Assembly: GCF_000512585.2 (NCBI RefSeq)
Contig: NC_089244.1
Span: forward strand, 186,001-250,000
Direction: 5' to 3'
Origin: Kwoniella bestiolae CBS 10118
Taxonomy: Eukaryota; Basidiomycota; Tremellomycetes; Tremellales; Cryptococcaceae
Length of the DNA stretch: 64,000 bases
In this document: positions 1-10,538 of the stretch, piece after piece
Layout of the letters: each line of letters opens with the position of its first letter
Position numbering within the stretch: the stretch's first letter is position 1
Program-made: the position numbers and the translations under genes
Notes under the pieces: generated by a model
Seen by the model: only the letters and a program-made list of their open reading frames with translations
What the model was told of the DNA's origin: nothing
The model's database searches: none

Positions 1-965
1 AGCCGAAGACACGATCGTTATCCGCAGGTCTTGACAGAGCCATATAGGACCGTGATGAATGACTGATCAGCCCTGAGGTATCAACTTCCATCCCACTACT
101 GCCGGAAGGGGTGAGAGCCGAGCTCCTTATGTTGATCTTTCTCTATACCAGGACTAGGGATACTACACTGTATATGAAGGCGGCAGCAACGACAGATGGA
201 TCAACCGGTTGGTTTATCCGGAGGAATGATGGGAAAAATCGATCGATAAAGCCACTAATCAGCCTAAAAAGTCTTGGCATGGATTGATGCTAAGGTGGCG
301 CTTCACCTTTCAACATAAATTGCAAGTCCTTAAAAAGCTTGGCAAGGTTATCCTTCCCTCAATGATGCAATGGGCCAACGGTATGCAACGGCTATAACAG
401 TGAGAGGTATGGATGGTCAGGTGGATATCTCTCGAACGAGTTGGAAGCTTGGAAGGGACCGCCGATAACAAGTGGATATTCAGTGCAGAGCCGATGAATG
501 GCGAAACGCCTGTCTACCATGTATCAGTATCCGATATGCTCAAGACCGATGCTTGTAAGATCCACATCAGCACGCACTATTCCGTTGAGTTGAGGCATAA
601 CGTGGAGCAGAGTTGGTGTCCATGGGGGTATGAATGAAGCCGAAACGTGCAAAGATGCCTCTCCTAGCCTACATGCCTCCTATTGGCACCTGAAGACTGG
701 AGCCATTCTTCAAGCAGTAACGATAAGGAGATTATAATTTCAGAAGCGCAAATCGAGGTATGCATAAAGACGCGCTTTGGGCCATCAGAAATACATAAAA
801 GAATCGGGATATCTACAGAAATGAGTTGCGTGAGATAAGTAATTTTGTCATCCTGGAAAAGAGTGACATATCAAATATGGGGCCCAGAGAATAAGTTGAC
901 AGACGGGATGCTTGAGAGCTACGACAACTGATTGCGGTTCTTCACGCTACGTTGTCTACGCTCTA
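1..965. other. Left-edge region with no supported gene
   Basis: I see no conserved protein, RNA gene or repeat here. The longest ATG-initiated frame (413-637, plus) has no recognisable motif and no supporting splice structure. The stretch is probably the downstream flank of the minus-strand gene that begins at 1292. Confidence 0.4.
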
Positions 966-1292
966 TTACATGGCGTCCCGCTCACTCAAGCCCATCGTTC
1001 CAGTGCTGTCGATCATACCTTCGATCTGATTTTCCTGGTCCAACAGGTTTTTGAGCTCGGACAGGGTGGAATCAAGATCACCGCATTTGAGCCCGAGTTG
1101 GAACTGCATCTCAGGTCTAGTCACATCTATGACAGTGCGCGACGATGTCCAGCCAGCGCGTGTGAGCTGTAGTTGTAGCCTGATGAGCTCTCGGTCATGT
1201 TCACTAAATTTGGCGATATCTCTGGGATCTTGTAGCTCGAACAGAGGCATCGGATCGGTGGATGGGCTATTGTCGTTGGAAGGGGGATTCAT
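966..1292 (-). CDS. Short member of a helical repeat-family of unknown function (108 aa)
   Basis: I do not recognise this gene by name. It is one uninterrupted frame of 108 aa. It starts with a Ser/Asn/Asp-rich segment (MNPPSNDNSPSTD) resembling the starts of the neighbouring minus-strand genes at 2883 and 4778. The rest is predicted helical and charged. Near the C-terminus is a leucine pattern (LKNLLDQENQIEGMI) that fits the family motif LL-x3-N-x-L/I-x3-L/I seen more clearly in the genes at 8042-8896, 9470-9994 and 28789-29706. No signal peptide or membrane segment is visible. It is shorter than its relatives (170-305 aa), so it may be truncated or may lack an unseen exon. Function unknown. 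Family membership is an inference from motif spacing, not a search. Confidence 0.45.
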   Translation of the reverse strand: MNPPSNDNSPSTDPMPLFELQDPRDIAKFSEHDRELIRLQLQLTRAGWTSSRTVIDVTRPEMQFQLGLKCGDLDSTLSELKNLLDQENQIEGMIDSTGTMGLSERDAM

Positions 1293-2132
1293 CTTGCTGA
1301 GACTGATGTATCCTCCTCAACCAATCAAAATGTATTTGGAGGAGAGATAGGTAAGCTGGGGACTCACGTCTACAAAAATTCAGCTATATATAGCTTTATC
1401 ACGGGCCTTCCTCGTGCTATCGGAATATCAACAAGAGGGGTTGAAAGGTGCGCATAGGGGAACATCGTAAAAGGACAGTCGAGGGCTGAGAAAGCCCGCA
1501 ACGTAGATAGCGTTTCATGTACACATCTTTTCGCAGTACAGCACACACGCATTGAAAGGAGGAGAACGAAGTCTCTAGCCACAGTCTGCGTCATTGCATT
1601 AGAAGCCTAGCCGCGATAAATAATATGCGAGTCATAGATGACGATTTGGCTTGATGGAAATGACCTGTGCTCTACCTTTGATGATATGTATTTTAAATCG
1701 GCGTTCTCTGCTCATGGGAAGACTTGCACAGAGCATATTGGGCCAAACCATCTACAAAAGTATAGACCGCACATAACAATCGGTGTACTTCGTGCACTTG
1801 TGATCGCCGGCAGAAAGACATCACGGTCGTACCTCAAGAGGACTATCACTTCGACAGAAAGGAATTCAGTAAGACATATCTGGAATGCTAAGACACAGAA
1901 TAGAGGAGGTTCTCAAGCGAGTACAAATGCCCCAACCAGCCAATTGTACAGTTTAATACGAAGACTTGCTTTGCAAGGTATAAATAGTGGCATGAGAGAT
2001 TAGGCCTTCTAGAAGCTCCTTGAGGAAGGTTGTTATGTGACTTCGCAGATCTGCTATATCGGGCTTCGACTTTGTGTCTCATTCAGAGTACATCGCCGAT
2101 TTATCACACAAGTGCGGGGCAATCGACGCCAC
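1293..2132. other. Intergenic region, no supported gene
   Basis: About 840 bp between two minus-strand helical-family genes. A 121-aa plus-strand frame (1638-2003) has no recognisable domain and no family motif, so I do not call it. The region probably carries the promoter of the gene starting at 1292 and the 3' end of the one starting at 2883. Confidence 0.35.
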
Positions 2133-2883
2133 TTACATATACATACTCAGATCAGGCCCGTCTTCCTCCTCCTCATCAGAAATACTTCTCGCAGGGGTAT
2201 TCAGTATTTGTTCGATGGCGAGGTATCTGTCTCCTACAGAGCGCTTTAAAATACACTCAACTAACTTACAACTGACGTACCTTGCTCTTAGTGGGACAGA
2301 GGGTCCGCCGACCGTGGACTTTTCCAAAGACACGGCCTTCGATGAAGGGCTCATCACTCTCCCACTTGTTCTCACTTTCCTTGAGGTTTGTATATGCAGA
2401 CTTCAGAGAGCTCTCGTCTTCTGCGGTGTGCGTGTTGCACCTGGAACGCCTAGCCTCGAGGCATCGAAAAATGCGGTCACGACGATCCTCTACGGTCCGG
2501 GTTGCTTCTGCCACGATGTAATTTCCGACTCGATCTACATACTCCCGAGTAGTCCCAACTGTCTCGCAAAATCTGCCTCTTCGTAAAATTGCATTCCTGG
2601 GAAGTAGGTATCCTGTAACCGGGGACCACCCTGATGAACTGTTTGAATAGGCCCTATCCCCTTTCACAAGGGTTTCGATAATGTCTTGGCGTGACATATT
2701 GCTCTCACCTAGCTGGTCCAGGCATGCTTTGAGCTGATTACTCGACTCTTCGGTTACTTGCAGGACGTTGCGGAGCTCTGTTTCTGTTGTCCAGATGACA
2801 GGATGTCCGGGAACATTCTTGGACGCCAAGTAGCCGGTCAAGGGTCCCGCGTCGGGTCGATCGTTATCACTCGGGTTGCTCAT
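2133..2883 (-). CDS. Helical-family protein of unknown function
   Basis: The main frame runs from the ATG at 2883 to a stop at 2266 (205 aa). It begins with MSNPSDNDRPDAG, similar to the start of the gene at 1292. It is rich in charged residues with long predicted helices. The segment SNMSRQDIIETLVKGDRAY resembles RVPKEEVLQTLLDGDDE in the neighbour at 4778. Near the end a GTACGT donor (2280) could splice to an acceptor at 2244, giving a 37-nt intron and a second exon (2133-2243) with an acidic tail (ISDEEEEDGPDLSMYM). A second acceptor near 2231 would give a 50-nt intron and an early stop. The unspliced stop is the third option. No membrane or secretion signal is visible. Function unknown. 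Confidence 0.5.
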
Positions 2884-4122
2884 GCTTGTCCAGATGCCTC
2901 TAGCTAATTAAAAAAAAATTGTACTGAAATGAAGGAATAGGCGTGTTGCTTAAGTTCTGGACCCTTTTTATACAATCAGAGCCCTAATTCGAGTTGAGTC
3001 ACGAGAAGGCTTAAAATATTGTTCCAGACTGCATGAACGGAGGGTATGACAAGCAGTTCAAAGGGTTAATGATATGAGACACATATGATCGCATCGCGTC
3101 TTCTCGTCATGATGGCATCAAACAAAGGTTTTCTATCTATCCAGACTTGCTGTGTGACCAGACCGATACCTGAGGCTGTGCTCTTGCAATTGCGTACACA
3201 GGATCATAGTGTACTTTGCCATCAGTTTTCTCGTTCTACGGGATGCTTCACAATGAGCGATGATCATGCACTCGCATACAAGGCAAAGAGGTTTCATTAC
3301 TTCGTGTCCCTTAGGCATCCGCTTGAGACGACTGGCACAGTATGAGCAAATCAAGCTGAGAAGGTGAGTATGACATCGAAACATACTCAATTTGGGTCGT
3401 TGAGCGTCTTTGGGTGGGTTGGACTTGCTACACCAACTTGAATATGAAACCCTACTATTCATGGAAACTGGTGCAATAAGGTTTGTAGAACAAGAGTGGC
3501 AAAACCCAGCTAAGTGGGTATATCTGAAGTACTGAGGTTATGAGACTTAACTAAGATCAAAGGGAAAACTATGGTGCTCTCTATGTCAAGTCCATACTCT
3601 TATATACCTATCGAGCAAACTCGGGTCTCGGCAAGGCTTGGATTCCTTCTCCAAACAAACTCTGAATATTCTCTTAAGCGTCCGTTTTCAATTCTTGCTG
3701 AAAAAGCAAGTACGTCTGCCTGCCTCATCCGTCCATCTGTGTCTCCTTACCTCGCTTTATGGAGGGTGGTTCATACGATATCGAATTACGGCCATGACAC
3801 AGTCATTTCACCTTTAGCCGTTCCCAGGATTATGGATAGTGAGATGAACGGCATGTTATATAGTAAGGGAGCTGTAGAAGTAGATGACTCAGGTTCTGAA
3901 CGGATGCAAGTGCAAAGCCATGAGTGCTCATCAATCGATTAGTCCCATTGCATGAGCGAGGAGCACAAGGGAAAGCGTAAAATCAATTAATACTATGTAA
4001 ACGGGTGGTCACACGATGTGATCTTGTATGACTTCGTCCCCATTTGAAACACGAGTCTACCAGGCCAGTGACTCAAACGCCTTTCTCAGCTTCTCCATCG
4101 ATAAACTGAGTCATCTCCACAT
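2884..4122. other. Intergenic region with one Cys-rich frame
   Basis: No confident gene. A minus-strand frame at 3133-3462 contains two CxxC pairs spaced like a zinc ribbon (CSYC near the middle, then CLVC 17 residues later), followed by a basic segment. It has no homologue I recognise and its start is uncertain. It could be part of a small spliced gene or chance. A plus-strand frame at 3571-3942 shows nothing recognisable. Confidence 0.3.
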
Positions 4123-4778
4123 TCATCCTGTCATATCCAAAGGTCTCTGGACGGTTCCTTCTCCTTCTTTGCTGAATTCCGTAGCTAAGGCTTGCCATCT
4201 TCTGACTTTACGTCGCTTCTCCTCTTCCTCCTCGACCCAGCCTTCCAATGTGATAGCTTTGTCCAAAATAGATTTGTGCTTCTCAATCGACTCCTCGGCG
4301 ATTTTGTAAGCGGAATACGATCTACGGAGTTCCTCTCTAAGCGCTGGTTGTTGGCTTCCACCGACAGTCTTACCATTGAGGTTTTGGCTAAGTTCCATAC
4401 ATCTGAGGTGGCTTTCGTTCAAGAGCGCGGTAAGAGTATGAAGGTCCCCGGTGAAATAACTTTTGGACCATTGGGTAGCGATAGATGACTGCCAATTGCT
4501 TCGAGCTGTTTTGGAGGCGCCAGCTACGATACAGTAGATCTCTCGTCGGAACTGCCCTTCGAAAAGATATTCTCATTGGTCCGACATTCATCATCTCCAT
4601 CCAGCAGAGTCTGGAGCACCTCTTCTTTGGGCACTCTGAACTGGCCAAAGCGTATGAACGAGTCTTTGACTTTGTCTGTATATCCATTGAGCCGTTTGGT
4701 AGATTCCGCGAGTTGGGCATGTGAGTCGGTGGTCTCCCCGTCGACCGCTTGATGCTTGTCAAAATTGGATGGGTCCAT
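4123..4778 (-). pseudogene. Helical-family gene broken by a frameshift
   Basis: The ATG at 4778 opens a frame beginning MDPSNFDKHQAVDGETTD, similar in style to the starts at 1292 and 2883. The frame closes after 84 aa at 4524. Near 4572-4575 the coding signal moves to another minus-strand frame that continues as EYLFEGQFRREIYC, passes the ATG at 4422, and stays open to 4123 with a strongly helical, Glu/Lys-rich C-terminus. No GT-AG pair can bridge this shift, because the overlap is only a few bases. I therefore read it as an indel in a gene of about 215 codons. The alternative is a sequencing error. The segment VPKEEVLQTLLDGDDE resembles SRQDIIETLVKGDRAY in the gene at 2133-2883. Function unknown. 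Confidence 0.5.
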
Positions 4779-5648
4779 TATGCCGTGCTAGACTGGTATG
4801 AAATCGTTTGAGAGGGACACTACCTACCCATTGCTGAGAAAGCATGCTTATACACATCCTCCCGAAGACCCTTATGACGTTATTCTATAGGACTTGATCG
4901 GCTACGAAGGAGAATCGTGTCAAAGGAACAGCTAAAAGGTTGTCGAACGTGTTGGAAGGCTCTTGACTTCGTCATCGTTTCAAGGGAAATGTTGATGAGT
5001 CTAGGCTTCAAAGAAGAATCAGGAAGTCAAGGGAGAAATTCTGCTGTCGTTGTGAGTTTCATTGATCCTTGGAGGAGTCATCGTTCTGCTTGTCATCCTG
5101 AGGTATTTCTCGTTAATTTGTCACTCGAAGACCGTGAGCGACTAAACGCAAACAATGATTGTTTGAAGATCGGTTCTTACGCTTCACGGTTGCTGAACGT
5201 CACAGGCCACATTATCGTGAAGGTCACATCATTTTAAACTGTTGCCTCGGCTGAAAAAGCAGAGCATTGCACCCAAGGATAATCACCCAAGGATAATTGA
5301 TAAATCGGTCTGGACCAGAGAGGATTTGCATGCTAATCACCCACGAGAACAAGGGCAGATACTAACGACTATCGTTGTTAGTGGTGAAGTCCATCAGTAA
5401 CGGATAAATCATGTTTGTGTGCGTCAATGATGTTACATCGTCGTCTACAATCTGACCAGACCCTAATCCCTCCCATTTAGGCAATCCATCAAACGTAAAC
5501 TTCGATCAAGGTTTTTTTGAGAAGATCCATCCATCCATCCTGACTGAATCTCTCCCCTCCCGCCTCATCTATCCATCCTCCCGATGCAAGTCAAATCCTA
5601 AAGACAGAGAAAGAAAACCGAAAGTCTAAATCCTGGATTTTGATGCAT
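4779..5648. other. Intergenic region between the broken family gene and RPL9
   Basis: No supported gene. It holds the probable promoter of the gene at 4778, the 14-bp tandem duplication at 5270-5297, a run of ccat-type repeats near 5525-5540, and the 3' end of RPL9. Confidence 0.4.
5270..5297. repeat. Perfect 14-bp tandem duplication
   Basis: The unit CACCCAAGGATAAT occurs twice back to back (5270-5283 and 5284-5297). It lies in noncoding DNA about 350 bp past the RPL9 stop codon. It is probably a slippage or repair duplication. Confidence 0.85.
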
Positions 5649-6788
5649 TTATACTTCTTCTTGAACAACGGTGGTTCGTTCGGAGATATAGATACCTGAT
5701 GGCATGTGAACAGATTAGCATCGTCCCATGATACACGGTAGGGTATGACTTGGGTTGACTTGATATGCCAACGAGGAAAAACCCAAACTCACCATCCAAG
5801 AACTTTCGGATATCCTTGTCCTTTACTCGGCACTTGTCGGTGATGGAAGCGGCGGATTGGGATACTTTCTCGATATCGTTACCGGAGATGATGAGTTCAT
5901 CCTTGACGTCGGACATGGCAACGGTGACACCTTCAAGCATGGGGCAGTCTCGGACGAATTTTTCACCCACTGCGCAAAGCACCATCCATACGTCAGCTCA
6001 GGTATCACTTGACATGGAGGTGGGAAAGAAGGGGTACTAACAGAAGTTTCGGATTTGGATGGTTTTACCACCGTCACCTGGGATGGCGTTGATGGGGAAA
6101 TGCGCGTACACAAGTCTCATCTTGTAAAGGAATCCCTAGAGATATGACAAAACATCATCAGCTGGGCGATCCAAGGCGGACCATATTGCATCACTCGACT
6201 AACCTTGGTAACACCGGTGATCATGTTCTCAACCAAAGATTTGATGGTTCGGAGACAAGCAACGTGCTTTCGGGCACCGTGCCAGATGGTGAACACAACT
6301 TGTTGAGACTTGGATCTCTTGACCTGATGAATAGCAAATTTGGTCAGTGCTGACCTATTTCAAACCCCTTGATTAACACCTTGGAAACAAGCAGGGCATG
6401 TCGATTCGACCAACAGTCCTCCCAAAGCATCGCGCAAATTGTGTCCTTCCTCTACCGCTGCTAAAGGACTTTCAGACCTTCTTGAACGGTCCCACAGTCC
6501 CTACAACCAGTCCCCACAGCAGATCCTGATTCTGCACCTTCTCCTCTTCCTCGCTATTTCCACCGACATCACATCGAATCCAACTTCTTATGTTCTTTCC
6601 TATGCCCTGCTTGCGTCTTCTGATGTCCAATGACAAGGTCCACTCACAAGTTGGATATCCATTTGAATGTGACCGACATTCTTGGTGATCTTTCCTCGAG
6701 GACCTTCAACTGTGATGTTTCTAGCCTTGAGGGTGACGGTGACACCCTCTGGGACGTTCAAAGACTCAACGGAAGAGATGTCCTTCAT
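5649..6788 (-). CDS. RPL9: 60S ribosomal protein uL6 (RPL9)
   Basis: This is the large-subunit ribosomal protein L9 (universal uL6), which binds 25S rRNA near the stalk base. Five exons join in phase: 6788-6648, 6323-6204, 6135-6042, 5969-5793 and 5695-5649, giving 192 aa, the usual length for yeast and human L9. Diagnostic blocks are VPEGVTVTLKARNITVEGPRG (partly, residues 12-31), GARKHVACLRTIKSLVENMI after the first intron, YAHFPINAI in exon 3, and the C-terminal CRVKDKDIRKFLDG continuing into GIYISERT. The start ATG at 6788 gives MKDISS, matching the compact family N-terminus. Splice sites are GT-AG throughout. The identification is secure. The gene is expected to be highly expressed, but I identified no specific promoter element. 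Confidence 0.96.
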
Positions 6789-8041
6789 TTTGATCTACAC
6801 GAGTTGGAGAGATATGTCGGGTTGGTGGATTGAATGAAGGTATGAGGGATGTCGAAGATTGTTGATTGTCGGAAATGGGGGAATATGTCGAGCAAAGAGG
6901 AATGAAATGAAAAGAGTGGTCAGTCTCCCTGCTCTGCTTCTCCTGTGTCTTCACTAGATGATCCTAAGCTTACGAGTTTTGTTTTTTGTTGATGGTTGAA
7001 GAAGGTAATATGACCTTTTGACACTGATATCAACGATTAATGCAATGCACCTCACCTCCAAGCAAGCCAGCAAGCAAGCATCCCAACCGAGAGCTACAAC
7101 CATGCTACAACTGCTCGCTACGAGTACCACTCCCACCGTCTCATGCATACAACATCCAAAAACCTGCAAATACACAAAGGCGGCGAGTAGCGCTTCTTGT
7201 ACTCGGTGTTTTGACTAGTGGCATCGAATCGGCGATTAGCTATCACCGACGCTTACGCGTTTGACTAAATCCATACCACTTCGCCCACAATGTATCAAAC
7301 CCATAACCTACGGTTGCGCCCATTCAGCTCTCTATCAGCGCGTCTCATGCAAGTTTATCCAGATAATGCAAGTGTATCCAGGAACTGATCAATGACCGGT
7401 TGGATCTCGCCCCAAGTTGTCTCATAGGGATCCTCCTTGGGACAGAAAGGTGGAAGTATGTTAGTGGAGACACTCATGATTACGATAGCGTCGTCCCGTC
7501 GATTGGAAGCATGAAAGTCGACAAAGTGTTTGACATACAAGCATATTCGTGGCTCTTGCTGAGTTTTTATATCCTCACCGCGGGGCAGGGGGGAAATGAC
7601 ATCCTGCTACTGTACAGCTTTCCATCTGTCCTTGTACCAGTTCGAAGGCTTCTGTGCTGAAACTCGTTCGAGCGTCATCCTCCTTTCACCCGACTGGCCA
7701 TGTCCCTGGGGAAAGACGTCTCGGGCTTCTCGCCAGATGATTTCTTGGTGGCTTCGTAGCGCTGGGAGTCATGTATTCGGTGGCGAATGATAGTGGATGA
7801 TATTTCCAGAAAGTGGCCGGATCAGGTACACACGACTGTCACTCCAACTGTTGATTATATACAATATATCGCGTATATCGACGTTAATGCAATATTCAAA
7901 GCAATGCAACATATATGCCTGTGTCCATCGGTGGAACACACTGTGACCCAATATTGATCTCATATGATTATCGCTATATACATAAGATATAAATACCATG
8001 CACCGACTCAAATGAGGACGGAACCACTCAGAACCGACACG
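6789..8041. other. Upstream region of RPL9, no supported gene
   Basis: About 1.25 kb. The part next to 6788 must hold the RPL9 promoter and leader. Short frames at 6954-7264, 7400-7660 and 7769-8011 show no motifs or family similarity. The last few hundred bases are AT-rich with repeated tatat words, consistent with the 3' flank of the minus-strand gene ending at 8042. Confidence 0.4.
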
Positions 8042-8896
8042 CTAGGACACAGTCGGGGTGTCAACCGATTTAGTCGTATCGAACGTATATCCAGTGAACT
8101 CGCGATATCTTTTTGGCATATGACTTGCCAATTCGGTGTTCTTCATGATGTCGGTTCGGAGGGTCTCCCAATCCCTACAAGAAGTTACGAGCTCATGGCT
8201 ATCAAAAAGTAACGAAATCGATTCATTGATGGAGGGTGTCTGCTTCATAACTCTATTGATGAATCGGTTCGTCGGGGCGAGCTTTGCGGAGAACGATTGC
8301 TTTGTTTCTGGTTTCTCTTGGCACATGTATTCGTAAGCTGAGATCGTATCGCGAATTAGGGTGGTGGTGTCGGTCAACAGGAAATTGAGACGGCCGATCT
8401 CATCTCTTTTGGTCTTAGTCGCCATGAACATCTTCCAGGAGCTGGGATTTTGCTCGCTCAGTCTCTCCAGACGGGTGTTTTCTTCGGCGGTGAGACGGGG
8501 CCCATTATGTTCGTGCTCGTCGTCCTCTGAGTGGCCGCGAGAACGAGGTCTATTCTCGTCGTCCACTGATTCGCTGAGAGGGGACCAATGATGGTCACCC
8601 TGGGTCTTCTCTGCCTTGGTGGGAAGAGGGCGATGGGCGATGTGCAGATCATGCAGAGACTCCATAGCTTTCCGATGCCACTCGAGAAAATGGAAATCAT
8701 CCTTCGGTAACGTTAGTCGCAAGGATTCGCAAAACCGTTCCCGGTGTCGTCGGGCCTCATCATATGCCTTATCGGAGTACGTCTCGGCGTCATCGATCAA
8801 CTTTCTGAGGTCGCAGTCATCATGCTCGTGATCCCTCTTGAATCGAGAATAAACTTTAGATTTCTTTTTCTCCATGACTGAAGGCGTTTCGCTCAT
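8042..8896 (-). CDS. Helical-family protein of unknown function (284 aa)
   Basis: A single open frame of 284 aa, lysine-rich near the start and acidic in the middle (residues about 100-135 are Asp/Glu/His/Arg-rich and probably disordered). The rest looks alpha-helical. From PRLTAEENTRLERLSE onward it aligns without gaps over about 55 residues with PQLSDQEKQETGELSQ and what follows in the neighbour at 9470-9994, ending in the shared motif LL-x5-L-x2-D/E-T-I/L-S-A. A similar block occurs in the gene at 28789-29706. No signal peptide, membrane segment or enzymatic motif is visible. It and the next gene are both on the minus strand, 573 bp apart, so they may be an old tandem duplication. Function unknown. 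Confidence 0.62.
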   Translation of the reverse strand: MSETPSVMEKKKSKVYSRFKRDHEHDDCDLRKLIDDAETYSDKAYDEARRHRERFCESLRLTLPKDDFHFLEWHRKAMESLHDLHIAHRPLPTKAEKTQGDHHWSPLSESVDDENRPRSRGHSEDDEHEHNGPRLTAEENTRLERLSEQNPSSWKMFMATKTKRDEIGRLNFLLTDTTTLIRDTISAYEYMCQEKPETKQSFSAKLAPTNRFINRVMKQTPSINESISLLFDSHELVTSCRDWETLRTDIMKNTELASHMPKRYREFTGYTFDTTKSVDTPTVS

Positions 8897-9469
8897 TAGG
8901 AAGGTTCAAGCTATCAATAGCAAAAATATTGAATAGTTGACGATCTTTGTACCGTGTACCGTGTGGACAAGATGGATAAGTCATGCAGAAAAGAGGCGAC
9001 TGGGGGATATATCATGCGACTTTATATGATGTGTCTAACCATCAAGTCCATTATCGAGTGGGCGAGACTCCATGGCCATCCCTTATTCGACAGAAGACTT
9101 CGTGAAAGGATGGAACGTGAAACGTCAGAATGCGAATGATTCTTTCTTCGAAGATCTCTCACTGACCTGATGATATCACAAGCCTCGCTGCCTGCTGCAA
9201 TATCAGAAGCGCCATACTTCCTGTCATATAGTAGCATGTCATGCATCGGTCACGAACATCCTACGGTCCAAACACTCCAAGCTATGGATGCCTTGCCATC
9301 TACACGCCCGTTACCATTCCCATTGCTCAATGTTTACCACTGCTAGCCTGAACAATCTGTTGATAAACATTGTGTGAGCCCCCTCTCTCCTATTTTGGAC
9401 TGAAACAAGTCCCAAGAATCATATTCAACCGTAAGCTCATGATCCGGGTCGAGCGTGATCATGAAATCT
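8897..9469. other. Spacer between two helical-family genes
   Basis: No gene seen. It contains the probable promoter of the gene starting at 8896 (note the imperfect repeat taccgtgtaccgtgtgg near 8950) and the 3' flank of the next gene. Confidence 0.4.
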
Positions 9470-9994
9470 TTAATGTCGCTTGACACCTGAAACCGAATAG
9501 ATAGCCACCCACAATGACGCTAGCGTTGTTTTATACTGTTCTTCAAACGATGGGTCTCCAACAGATGGTGCAGGGTAAGAATTTGGATATTGGACTTTCA
9601 ATCGGGCAGAGAGGGTTTCGTCGCCGAGCTTATTGGAATCACGCAGCAGTTGGTACAGTTGTGATACTTTACTATGATCATTCTTGAGGGTGTAGTATTT
9701 GGAGAGTGATTGGTAGCATCGCTGTGAAAGCTCGCCAGTTTCCTGCTTTTCCTGATCGGACAGTTGGGGATCTCCTTGGATCTTTTCGATCTGCTGTTGG
9801 ATCGCTATTCCCTCTCGATCAAACTCATCTTGGTCTGGCCAGTCCAAGAAAACTGTCGATCTGTATGCCTTTTTCAGTCTGTCCACTTTATCCCAGTATG
9901 ACTCGGCTGCTTGTAATACCTGTTCGATGGTAGTTGTGCCACTGAGGTCGTGTGTCGAGTATAGTTCTGTTGGATTAGATCCGGAATTGTTCAT
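9470..9994 (-). CDS. Helical-family protein of unknown function (174 aa)
   Basis: A single frame of 174 aa starting MNNSGSNPTELYSTHDLSG. It is predicted almost wholly helical after residue 20. Residues about 75-135 carry the clearest form of the family block: PQLSDQEKQETGELSQ, then LKNDHSKVSQLYQLLRDSNK, then LGDETLSARL. The same spacing (LS, 14 residues, ending in LK, then QLL, N-K/R-L and ETL) is found in the plus-strand gene at 28789-29706. A looser copy is in the gene at 8042-8896. An N-terminal helix (TIEQVLQAAESYWDKVDRL) also resembles LRKLIDDAETYSDKAYDEA at 8896. No known domain is recognised. It is divergent to the cyclase gene at 10539, sharing a 544-bp intergenic region. Confidence 0.62.
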   Translation of the reverse strand: MNNSGSNPTELYSTHDLSGTTTIEQVLQAAESYWDKVDRLKKAYRSTVFLDWPDQDEFDREGIAIQQQIEKIQGDPQLSDQEKQETGELSQRCYQSLSKYYTLKNDHSKVSQLYQLLRDSNKLGDETLSARLKVQYPNSYPAPSVGDPSFEEQYKTTLASLWVAIYSVSGVKRH

Positions 9995-10538
9995 CTCAAA
10001 TAGTCCAAACGGAAGTCATTGACAGATGACCCGACTTCTGAAATACTGTAACTGTATCAGTGTCGATAGTCAGACGGGAATTTGAACAAGCCAAGAAAAT
10101 GGGAAGGGAAGAGTACTAGATTTGATACCCTATGGCAAACCTGGAATGACCTCGCTCCACCTATGAAGCTCTCAGTCTTTCCATTGTATGACTATATCTC
10201 ACCAAGAAGGGGAGCGTAACAGTCGAGACCCTTGCAAGTCCGAGTGACATGGAACCTCTCCTTTTGTACTACGTACGTGACTTTGAGACGTTGTGGATGG
10301 TTTGACCACGACGGAATGCCAAGTCGTAAACGAGCTGTTGGAATCCATGTGCGATTGTGATAAGATAATGACTGCTTTCCGTCGGAACTGAACATCCCCC
10401 TATTCGAACAAACGACGTCATCTCGACTCTTCAAAATTCATCTTAATCTTCTCTCTCTCTCTCTCCCCTCAAGCAAAGTTGAATATATCAAAAATCACAG
10501 AAGCAACCATCCACTCAGCCAATACCAGACAACCCACC
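9995..10538. other. Divergent intergenic region
   Basis: Upstream of both the minus-strand helical-family gene (start 9994) and the plus-strand cyclase gene (start 10539). It holds a CT microsatellite (about 10449-10467) roughly 70 bp before the cyclase ATG, a common kind of pyrimidine-rich core promoter element in fungi. No gene seen. Confidence 0.45.
10449..10467. repeat. CT dinucleotide microsatellite
   Basis: A run of about eight CT units followed by CCCCTC, in the 5' region of the cyclase gene. It may act as a pyrimidine-rich promoter or leader element; that role is inferred from position only. Confidence 0.7.

Noticed and set aside
4917..5237. 106-aa plus-strand frame as a gene
   Set aside because: It depends on a non-ATG start and has no motif or family similarity.
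10479..10538. Earlier in-frame ATG for the cyclase gene at 10479
   Set aside because: The extra 20 residues look like translated leader; the ATG at 10539 gives the usual family N-terminus.
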